Of a stretch of 64,000 bases of DNA, positions 48,966 to 61,300 are shown piece after piece (positions within the stretch are counted from its first letter, which is position 1; each line of letters starts with the position of its first letter). Under the pieces are notes generated by a model, which saw only the letters and a program-made list of their open reading frames with translations, was not told where the DNA came from and ran no database searches. Made by a program: the position numbers and the translations under genes. The stretch covers positions 58,224,864-58,288,863 of the forward strand of contig CM077115.1 of the NCBI GenBank assembly GCA_039619475.1. The letters are read 5' to 3'. The DNA comes from Icerya purchasi (lineage: Eukaryota > Arthropoda > Insecta > Hemiptera > Monophlebidae).

Positions 48966-51900
48966 GAGGTGTGGCAATTAAATTCCGGGAATTTGTTTAC
49001 GAGCGGTTATTAAATTAATTTCTGATCAAATTATCATTATAGTCCTCTGCAGTAGTTACCCTCGAGTTCTACACAACATTTCCACCGCCGCTCCCACGTC
49101 TCAAAGCATCCCTGGCAGTCCTCCACAGTTAGGCAATTCAGCACACGCGTTGCGGCCTCCTTAGCCTCCTCTACACCGTCGTAGTGAGTGCCCTTGAGTT
49201 GAAATTTCATTTTTGAGAAAAGGAAAAAATTACACGGTGACAGATCGAAGCTGTAAAAAGGGTGCGACATCGGGGGGGATGTTTTTTTTCTTTTTTGGCT
49301 AAAAATTCGCGAACAATCAACGACAAATGTGCAGGCACATTGTCATGATGAAGAAGCCAACTGCTTTCTGCGAGGACGGGCCTTACGCGAAAAATACGGG
49401 CCCTCAGACGCTGCAGTACACGAACATAAACCTGTCCGGTTACTGTCTGACCTGGAGGAACGTATTTACGATGGATTACACCCTTAATATCAAAAAAAAA
49501 AAAAAAAAAAAAACGGTTAGCATGAAATTTTTGATTTCGATATCCTGGCCTTCTTCGGTTACTTCCCTCCATGTTCAGTCCATTGCTGACTCTGTTTTCG
49601 GGTTTCAGGGTCTCTACACTGATTGCAAAAGTAAAATTTGGATTATCTCAAAGACTAAAACTACTGGGTGGGTAATGAATACGAGAGAAATACTTTAAAT
49701 TTTATTTACTCTAAAAAGAAATATTAACCATAATTATTTCTGCAAATTTGTTTTATGATTTTATCCACAGCTACCTCACAAACAGAGACATTCCATTGAA
49801 AATATGTTCTTCAGTATCTTCCACATTTAATTCGCAGGATTCGCTTTTAAGCGTAACCTTATTTATCCTTTACATCAACGATTTACAGATTGCATAAGGT
49901 CGCCAAGCCCGTTTGTTCATTTACGATTTTAACATATCAATTTTTTCAGATTTTTCTACTAATTCGATGTTTATCCTACAATGGATAAATTTCCAACCCG
50001 GCCCAATAAGAATGGCTTTAATTTTCCATCCTCAAAAACTGTACGTATTAAATTCCGTAATAAGCGCCATGCTAATTCTAATCCGGATATCATTCTCTTC
50101 CTAAAATATTTACCAATCCCATTGTACCCACTGTTTCTCCGGTCTAACATTTGACGAGAGATTATCGCGGGCTCCGCATATATTCATCCTTAAAAATAGG
50201 TATATAAAATCCTTATCCATCATAAAATGTTTGTCCAAATACACTGATAACAGTATCGAAAGTTCCTATCCTGAGTAAATTATTATACGACCGCCAGGTA
50301 TATTCTTTAGCTGACAAAACACTTCTAAAGTCCCTTCATTCAATTCACAATGTTCCTTACATATACTTGGGGTGTACCGAACATCTCCTTTGTTAGGCAT
50401 TTGTGCTTTGACGGGTCTTTCTCCTTTACCGAGATTATCTCACCTTTTGTGACTTCTTTCTTTATTTCATACCTGTACTCTATTAATAATTTCCAAATCC
50501 TATTACCATCCTTTTCAGGCGACACTTTAGTCAAGGTGCCATTCTTCCTTTCTAAAATATAGAAAAATTGAAGCATTCATCACATTAATCTCATTAATAT
50601 AGTGCCCCCGGAGCATTTCCTAATTTCCATTGACTTAACCTTAATTAGCTTCTTTAAAACATGTAATTGTATTCTTATCTATGCTCCAAATATTATCAAA
50701 TTCACATCCTTCCTTAACTATATCCACACGAATACCGTCGTGGCCAAAATAAGCTCTCTAAATTTTCCGTTACTAACTGCTTGCACTCATGAGATTGAGA
50801 GTGCAATGTATACCTTCGCAACTGTAATTGAAAACACTGCGAGCATATATTTTAACGAATTTTTTTTTGGACTTCCATGTTGAAGTTCTTATTTGTTAAT
50901 ACTGATTTTCTATTATTAAATGGAATTTAGCCTGTAGTTTTCAAGAAATGTAATAATGGCATATAATGGTTATAAAATAAATTTATACTTTTGGAAAGTC
51001 CAAATAGTCCGGTTTAACACAAAATGAAGGTAGTTTCATACGAATAGTTAAACATTTCTTGAAAACTATTTATCGGTTAATCGTCATTATGTTTGTCTCT
51101 ATTTTCTTTTATATGTATTGTAATGACGTTTACCTGAATTTCGGAAAATAAAGACCTTTTCAATTGTAAAACATAATTATTAATTTCTTTTGTCCATTTA
51201 TTATAAATGGAATTATTTTAAATGAAAACGGGGACCAGTTTTCATTTCAATATTTTCTAAAAAAAAAAAAAAAAAAAAAAAAATGCTCGATTTTCACCCT
51301 TTGACCAGTGTATTTTGTGTTCCTTAAAATTAATCGAAAAGAGGTGCCGGACATTTTACAATAAGGAATTCATCATAGGGGTAAAAAAAGAAACGATAGT
51401 GGTAAAATCGTTATGGATTCCTTTTCTTGGAATTGATTTTTTATAGTTCTATTGAACACAGTCCATAATATTTGAACGGAAAACAAATTAGAACGTTATA
51501 ATTTGTATTACGAATGGAATATATTTAAATAGACTGTTCCTTTCAATGCCCGAGGTGCACCCGGTTTAACGAATGAAACTGCTTCCTATAAATTGTTATA
51601 AATGTAGTGGTATCATAGAAAAAACGTTAATTTCTTATTTTACCTAAACTGAAAGTCTTCTTGTTTAGGCGAAACAAGAAAATCACTCGACTAGTTATTT
51701 CGAAGTCGATTTAATAGTCAATTTCGGTAAAATAATCGCCGAATTAAAATTAGGCCGAGAAAATAAGTATATATACCTTTAATATGTGATTTGCATAAGT
51801 CGGTGTTCGCCCCCTTATTCCCGGGACTTCAGGTAGAGTACATATAATAATAATCTAAATATTTGTTTATTATAATAGTGGAACTAATATAACCGATCCA

Positions 51901-54900
51901 ATTAAGTATTTGGTATTATATTAATTTCCATTTTACAGTTCTTTACAAATTATACTATATGTCTACATGTTACTTAAAATAAATGTACGTTATTTTTCCG
52001 AAATTTGATTTCTTCTACTGTAAATTTATAAATTCATTGAAATAATTTCGTATAAGTTGTTTCATATCACAGTTACGGAGTCCATTACTATTATTGTAAT
52101 TGCGTGTTTGTTAGTATACGAAAAACATCATCGCTAAAATTACATATTACACAGTTTTCAGAACCGGAGATTTTAAAGTTATATAAATATACCTTAAATA
52201 GACCGTTCTGGTTATAAAACATTCGGGCTTATTCTGATTTTTTTTTAAATCTATCTATTATTATACATGGGAAAAATTGATACGTAGTACCAACATAATT
52301 ATTCCACATCTCCCGAAGCTTATTTATATAAAATTTATCCGAAAGTTTCTTCATTTGTTTTATTTTAAGTACTTTATCTTCATATTTGAAAAATGGTGTT
52401 TTATATTTTACGTTATTGAAAGAATGATCTACATGTATATTAAAATTATTATTAATCGCGACTAAGCTGATATGTTTTTGTATTTCATGTTCAATTGGCT
52501 TGATACCAGCTATAATGATGGCCGACAAATAACCGATTGTTTTGGTAGTTGCCCCCAAAATTTTATAAATACTTAATTAAACTTGTCAAATTTTACCGGA
52601 TGTCAAAGAAGAATCTGAAAAAGTAAAGGCGACCAAAAGAAAGGCTCTGGTCACTAATGATCCCTTCAGATTCATTAGAGATCTCTAAATACATTACGGA
52701 AAACTTAATCTGGCAAAATATTAAAACTTCATCGAGAATATTGAACTCACTTCAATTTACTTTTGAAAACGCCAAACGATTTAGTTTACTTTAAATTCAA
52801 AAATTGGAAAAATTTGTAAAAATGAAAAAAAACAAAAAACAAAAGAAGTACCGGACAAAAATAAAGTATGTACTTTAATAGGCTCTAATGAAGTTGAAGA
52901 AAGAAGAAAAAATCAAAACTGTGCTTTTGAGAGAGGATATCAAATGGTGTAAGGAAACTCCAACGTTTAATTTCTCTATTCTGAAGGATGTCAACGAGGA
53001 TATTTGTTCAATTGTCATAGATTTATTCATTTATTTACTGTTATTATTATTATTTTCAATTATTGTTATTTCTGTAAATAGGAAACAATAAAAAAAAATA
53101 TACATATCTATATAATATATAATATCTATTCTAAGTGAAACAAAAAAGAACGGTTCTTCTAAATAAACCATAGTTTAAGAGTTAGTTCACTACATTAGTC
53201 CCAACGTAAAATAATCTTGATTTAAACTGTTTTATTTTAAACATAGCGGTCATTTATCTCCACGAAATTCCTTTTCCCATATATGATGTATATTTGTTTA
53301 AGTATTGTTTTATTTATTAGGATACTCATCAACGGCTGGTATTTACCTATTTTCTAAAATAATGGCATATAATGGTTATTAAATAAATTTATACTTTTGG
53401 AAAGTCCAAACAGTCGTTTTCAGAAAACGTTTATTAATCCATATGTTGTTAAATTAAATTCAATTTTATTACTAAGCGAGCTGCTTTATTGATATTTCTT
53501 GTGATTTAAAAGTGTGAATTCTGAGGTCTATATATAATTTCATACTAATAAGAATAACGATATGCAAGTGATTGAATTTTGCATTTTTTAGGGGGGAAGT
53601 TTGAAAATCTTACATACTGTACCGGATTAAATATCTAGCTTTGGAATATTCATATCCCAGATAATTTTATTGCAGAAAAACATTTAAAAAAAATAAAAAG
53701 GCAACAGAAAATAATCATTATTGTATATGCTGGAAACTAGTAAAATATGGTGTATAATGCATCAAGGATTCCTGTATAATAAATTGTGAATTACTATAAT
53801 TCTCTACAATACTAAAAACAAATATTTCCTGTAATGTTTTTAAAAATAATTTTTTTCGGTCGTACAAATCCGCGGAGCTCTGAAGTTCCATATTAAAAGT
53901 TGAAAATTTTGGTTACGCATAATTGGAGAAATATCCTAATGTATAAGCGAGTTTATCAGAAACTTTAAAATTTTTAACTAATATAATCCTCGCCCCTACA
54001 AAAAAGTAGGATACACTGTAATTTTCATTGTGTTTAGAATTTTTTGTGAACTTTTAAAGTTCGTCAAAAAATCGAATTATGGTTGTATACTGTGTTACCC
54101 TTAGATAGATAATTGTGAATTGCTGCAAAGCACATCCGAAATTAAAATTATTTTTTATCTACGACATATTTTAGAAGGTCTTAATATTAAATTATAATAC
54201 GCACTACAATTTCTCCTATGATATCCTCTGAAGATGCTTATTTATAAGTTGTTCTAAATTTTCAAAGCAGAGTCTTTGTGTTACTGAGGCAGAGACAAAC
54301 TATGTTTACCAGTTGTGTTTGAACATTCTGCAAACTTTTAAAGATCTGATGTCTAAAATCGAAATAAATTTTTGTCATTACTAAGTGTAGCAGCTTTTTC
54401 CACCCCTGGAAAAGAAATATAATTTTTTTTTTTTTATCTCCGAAAGTCGAACTTGGATGTTGGAAATTGGTGGCTGGGAAAATTGCTTTTAATGTGCACT
54501 ATTATTTCCGCCGTTTTTTGGCGATTTTCACCATATCTAATAATGAGTACTTTTCGGAAGAACATTTTATCTGTGATTTATTCGTACAAATTCAAATTTA
54601 TACATTGAACGGTTCACGAGTTATCGAATTCCACTTGATTCTTTTACTTTTCCCGATGTATTAATCGTGCACGTAGTTCTAAGAATTACAGTGCGAGAAA
54701 TATGAGTTTATCATTAAACCGGTTATAGATGTTTTCTTTTTTTATTCTTTACTGGAAAATAATTCGCAGAACACGGAATATAAAGTAATGCTAAAAGAAG
54801 CTTGAGAGTCAATGTGTTACATTAATACATACACAGCGGAAGTAGAACGAAACAGCAAGCAGGTAAAAAAGTATTTTAAATGTTCATCTTTAGCGAACGA

Positions 54901-57900
54901 CCCTTCGATCAACCGGCCAGTTCATCCTACGCCCAATTTATTCTACGGCTAAATAAACGGTCCCAAAAACATCGTAAGAAAGAAGATAGGCACGCGCATT
55001 GCCTCACCTTTTTAATTATTCATATAAAATAACGGGGTTCTCGAAGCGAAAAAAACATTTGAATACTAATTTACTCTGTTAAATACTTACAAAGATATCA
55101 CATTTTCCCGGGAAAAACCGTTCAGGTACTCTTAGAATGTATATAACAGCACCGGTTATGTAGAGTAATCCCATCAATATTAACCAACCTACGGTGGCAA
55201 ATGCCAACTGGTTTGCTGGCAATTCGACATAGAGGTAGTGCATGGCTGGTACAACTCCACTCAATCCGAATGTCGTAAAAACAGCTGAAAAATACACGTT
55301 TTAAAATAAATAACTCGCGCTATAATTCGAATTTAAGTTGAAAAATCATAAATGCCGGAAACAGCTACATTTTGACGATTATGTAGTAGAATTAATAAAA
55401 AACTTTCAAAAAAATATTTTTCTCGCCTCTTTACATAGAGCATAGAGAGAAAATAATCGAAGACCCCTGGGTATTACGTTACTTTGTGATTAAACTAGGT
55501 TTTTGAATACTGCTTGAATGTTACTACTTCCTACATAAACTACGAGGGTGATTCAAATATAAATCGGAATTTTTAAATAAACGCGCGAAAAATTTATTGT
55601 GGAAAAAGCGGTTACACTGGCAGTTAGACCGGTTTGTTACGAAGCGTGTAGAGTAATTAGAACCGCGTAACCTCACGTTTTAGTGTAGTTAGAGCCATGA
55701 GTGAAAAAAAAGTACCAGTGTCTGTTGCGCAACGCATCGTTATTCGTTTTTTAGTCAAAGACGACGTAAAATCCGTGGAAATTTACCGAAAATTACGCGA
55801 ACAGTTCGCGGATGAGTGTCTCTCCAAAACTCAAGTGTACGAGTGGTGTTCCGCGTTTCGAAAAGGACGTGAAGTGGTGTCAAACATAGCACATGCGCGG
55901 CGCCCAAAAACCAGCATTACAGATGAACACGTCAAAGCCATCGAACAACTCATTTTGGCTGACCGACGCGTCCGTGTACGCGATATGACTGACAAATTGG
56001 GCATCAGCATAGGGGTAGTATTGAGACAATAATTCATGATCGGCTAGGTTATCGCAAAATTGCAGCCAGATGGGTGCCAAGACTTCTGAATTTTGAACAG
56101 AAATTCACTCGTTGGGAAGTTTGTACGAGTCTCCTGCAGCGCTATGAAGAGGAAGGAGAGAATTTATTGCGGCGAATATTCACCACGGACAAAACTTGGG
56201 TACACTACTATACGCCGGAGAGTAAACGCTCGTCTATGGAGTGGCGGAAGAAAAAAGAGGGAGCGCCAGTCAAAGCGAAGGTTACACAGTCAGCTGGGAA
56301 GGTGTTGTGTACCGTGTTTTGGGACATGAAGGGAGTGATCGCAGTCGATTTCCTAACTGAACAACGTACTGTGACGGCGCAGTATTACAGTAACCTCCTA
56401 AAAAAACACAGTCAAACCGGCCTATCGAACAAAAAGGCGCGAAATTCCGATCCATAGTGCGATACTGCTTCAAGACAACGCCAGGCCACATACCGCTCGG
56501 CTCACGATGGAGACATTGGCCGAATTGGGCTGAGAAACACTTGAACATCCTCCTTACAGTCCAGATTTGTCGCCTTGTGATTATTATTTGTTTGACCCGT
56601 TGAAAGAAGCACTTGGTGGACAACGTTTCGACAGCAACGATGAGGTGGAATCGTTCGTGCGCAAATGGTTATGTGACAAGCCGCGAGATTTTTACGAAGG
56701 AATAAAAAAATTGCCGGAGAGTTGGAAAAAGTGCGTAGCGTGCGAGGGGGGTTATCTCGAAAAATTGTAAAAAATATGAGCACTGTCAGTATAAAATAAA
56801 AATTTTTATGACGAAATTCCGGTTTATATTTGAACCACCCTCGTAAAATACACAAGCATCAGCAAGTCGTACATACTCGATAGCGAACTGAATTTTCTTA
56901 ATATACGCATAGAATTTAATTCGCATTTCGACAAATTTAAAAGTTTAATAATTATGTCTGCATATTTACAGCCCCGATTACGATCATCGTTTTATTTGCT
57001 GATTAAACAATTAAATAAAAAAGAAATGCACGACAATATGTCGTGCACAAAACTTGACGTCATATACTATGAAGAATTTCGGTTTTTCAGTCAGTTTAGC
57101 TCGATGATGCCTTTTTGATAATAATAACTTTTTTTTATTAATGGCTGGACTCACGCGCGACATAAATATAATTTAATCATCTATAATGCGACCTATTTCA
57201 TTAGTACAATTCATTATTTCGTGTAATTCACTTTCTATCTTTGGCCTTCTCTCATACGCGGCCCGTTTGCCATATTCTATCTAATATCAGACTAATCCAA
57301 TTCGAGCGGTGTACCGCCTTTGATAATTCTTTTTTTTTCTTTTCGGGACAGGGTATGTGCGTTAAGACCACACAGAAAGTCAGCTAGGAGATATTCGTAC
57401 AAAGTTCCACTTTGAAAACTGACTCTCAATGTTAAACATATCGATGTTCCATATTATTAGAAACGGCTCCCTTAAGAGTGGTTGTGTTCTTACACTAGTG
57501 GAAGGAGATGAAAAACTACTGACATATTATATCTCTTCATTAAGACGAAGTAAAAGAAATAACATAAATGCTAAACACATTTCAGAAAAGTTATAGTAGT
57601 CATTGGACAGTTACCAACTGAGCAATGTTATTCGGTTGGAGCTCTGTAAAAAATGAAGAATATAAATAGTACATAGAGAATTCTAGAACAGTACATAAAG
57701 TACGGAGTAGATTAACTGGTCAAGGCTACAATGACAAAAGTAGGACTCCTAATGCAAGATACAGTGCAGGGAAGATATTTCAAACCTTTAATTACACAAT
57801 GTTTTGGAATTTAGATGATTATCGAAATACGCGCACGCGGATTGTACAGGTTAAATAATCACATTTTTTTTTTTATTATTATTCCGTTTTAATCCGTACA

Positions 57901-58300
57901 CCGTTATACTTTATACGAAATTGTACTTTCATTTTTTGAGTTTTAATTCAAGTTTACTTTTAACATTTCTTTTGCTTGTGTTTATCAAAGTAATACGCCT
58001 AAAAAAACTCCAGTCAGATCATGTGTTCATAAAAAAGCAAAGATTTCGGTGAAATCGTAGATATTCATCAACCTTATTGCGGTAGCAGACTACCGAGTCA
58101 ACCGAAATTTTACTTTTGAATATTTCATAAGTTATAATACAAGAATTTAAAAAGAAAACGAGTGTATTTGTATTCTTTTAGTATTTAATTTTTAAGTATT
58201 CCTAATTATTAATTGTACATACATAGGCACACGAATATATAAATTTTATTTTAAATGGTAGTTTATTCCGTATTTATAAAAATCAGCAATATGTAAATAT

Positions 58301-58334
<34 letters not shown>

Positions 58335-61300
58335 TTCATTCACCTTATTCATTTCATGTCCGAACTAAAACATCGAAAACCTCTTATAAAAAATGCAAGT
58401 AGTTTCACATAAATACATAACAGTTATTTTGCTTTAACGATCAAAATAATAAAACGATTTCTTTTCTTAATAAATCGTAAATGACATATAACAGATAATT
58501 AATGAAAACCAGTTTGAAGTTTAAATATATTCGCGGTGTAGTAAGAGTATTATAATACACGCATATTATCATGCGATAGAAAATCGTCAAGTTTATAATT
58601 TTCAGTTTATCATTAGCTTAAAAAAATAAGCGAAAAAAGGGGGGAAAAACTTGAAACTCACCAGTACGCAGCGGTCTGTAAGCAGGCTGACTGAATTTTT
58701 CCTGTAACGATAAGAATATCGAAGCTGTCCCCAATAACATAACAGAACTAAGATAGAACAAAATCGGAAAAACACGGCAATGGAAACCATAATACAGCCA
58801 CGGAACGAACGAAACCATAATTAATATCGCGATGCCACAGTAATCTAATCTAAATTTTAATGAGTACGAATATTACTCTAGCGAATTTATCTAATAAAAA
58901 TAATAAATAGAACTCCGAAGTGTACCCCCGGAGGATATTTCCACCCTTCTTTCGCAATTTAATTACCCGTATTATTATTATCCGATATTTTCCTTACTAA
59001 AACTTTAACGAGACTTTTAGCTTTGCCTCGCGCACACTCTCGTCACCTGTTGTTGAACACACGCACACAAATAACAAATAAAAAAGTAATATACCGACAA
59101 TAAGAGTACACAGTGCGTCCCGAAAATTTCCGGACTGATGTCACAGCACCCCCCCCAAAAAAAAAATTATAAAAATATAACAAAAATTTTTTTATTCGAA
59201 ATAGTCACCCTTAAGAACGATACACTGGTCAGCGCGCGTTTTTAGATCATTCATACATTTCTAGTAGACCTCTTTTGGAAACGTCTTCAGCTTGGCGGTT
59301 ACAGCTTTCTACGGTTCAAAAACGGTCTCCTTTCAGCTCCATTTTGAGTTTTGGGAATAGAAAGTAGTCCGGGGGACTTAAATTGAGCGAATATGGGGGG
59401 TGGTTCATCGTTGTGATCCGTTTTTGGGCCAAAAACTGACGGTTCATCGTTGCCGTGTGAGCAGGAGCGTTGTCGTGCAACAGAAAAAAATCTCGACTCG
59501 AAAACATCTGACGCGTCCAATTCTTTTCAAAAGGCGGTCCAAAATCTCTTTGTAGAAGAGAGCATTCACGGTTTGGCCAGGGGGAACGAATTCGCGGTGA
59601 ATGTGATTTCTACGCTATCGAAGAAAACAATCAACATGGTTTTGATTTTCGACATCTGAAACCTCAATTTTTTCGGACGAGAAGAATTTGGGCCGACCCA
59701 TTCCGCACTTTGCCACTTTGTTTCTGGATCGTAGGCAAAGCACCACGATTCGTCAACCGCATTTATTTTATTGACGAAGTTTGGATCACTTTCAATCATT
59801 TGCAACAAGTCTTGAGAATGCTCGACGACGCGTTGGTCTCGTTGCTCCGTGAACAGCGAATATGGAACGAAGCGCGCACGAACCTTTCCTTTCTTCAAAT
59901 CTTCTTGGATCATGTGTTGTTGAACTATTGTTTTCGGTATATTCAGGCTGTCTGCGATGGAACGACACGTGACTCGTCGGTCAGCCTTCAAAAAATCCGC
60001 CACACGCTGGATGTTTGCATCGTTTCTTGTCGTCCGCTGCGCTCGTCGTCAACAATCTCCTCTCTCACCTCACGAAAACGACCAAACCAATTGAAAACTG
60101 ATGTACAGGACATAGCATCGTATAAGCAGTACGAATCATTTTGAGAGCTTTGGTAGCCGTTAAACCGGCTTTAAAACAAAATTTAATCGCGGCACGTTGC
60201 TCTAAATTTTTCTCCATAGCGAATTTGTAACCGAGCGCACATACACACCTTCACTTAAAACGACATAACTTCAAGGTCAGTAGCCGCATACTGATGAAAC
60301 TTCGCATGTTTGTTTACGAAGGTTCACGCCACAAATTCCCAAAGTTTCAACGAAATAGCGCCACTAGTACCGATTTTATAAACTCAGTCCGGAAATTTTC
60401 GGGACGCACCGTGAACATTTAAAACGTTTCGTACCAGGCACATCGGTAACTGACGACCATAAAAAGACGTAAAAAATAGAAAATATTAAGTTAAAAGTGT
60501 TAGCATACGCACTTATTAAAAAGTTTGCCGACATATTCTGAATGACAATGTAAAATGTGGAAAGCTGTTGATAATCCTAAGCAAACTATCGTACCCAAAA
60601 AATAAACCGCAAATATTAACTTATCTTGCCATTCATAATGTTCCGTTAATAACACGTGCGTGTATAATACGAGAAACAATACACAACCTGCAATAGAAAT
60701 TATCATACAACCGAAAAATTACTAGAGCTGATTTTTTTTCTTCTCCGTTTTAATCGTATAAAATAAAAAAGTAATTGCTAAACACTGTTTGAAAATTACC
60801 GAATGATATAAAATAATTTGTAAACTTCGGGTTCCCTGAGACACCACATCTATAAAGTACCCGCTATACATTCGGCCAGTTTTATTGCAATATGTTTAAG
60901 TACGCAACATTTATAACATTCAGATCTTTGTGACGATTTTAATAATCAGCTTTTAATTATTTTTCTTCCGCGAGCTTATTTTTTTTTTTTATTTTCCGCG
61001 TTGTTAGAACTATGTTCATCGATACTATGCAGTGCTAGATTCTAATCCGTATCCTCCCAGCGGGTAAATTTGCAACGGGAACAGTGTTAAAATTTTTTTT
61101 GTTTTGTTTTTTCCTCGTTATTGTGTAATGACTGTAGTCAGTTACTTCGACTGTTATCTTGTGTGGATTATTACTTGTTGCATATATTATACATTTCTGA
61201 TTTAATAACTTCAAAGTTAAAACTGAAATAATTTCTGGTTATTACATTTTAAAAATGTCATAAAGATCGTGATAAAAAACAATTTTTTTTTTTTTTTTAT

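Noticed and set aside
59710..60144. 144-codon plus-strand frame
   Set aside because: It is antisense to the mariner transposase on the minus strand.
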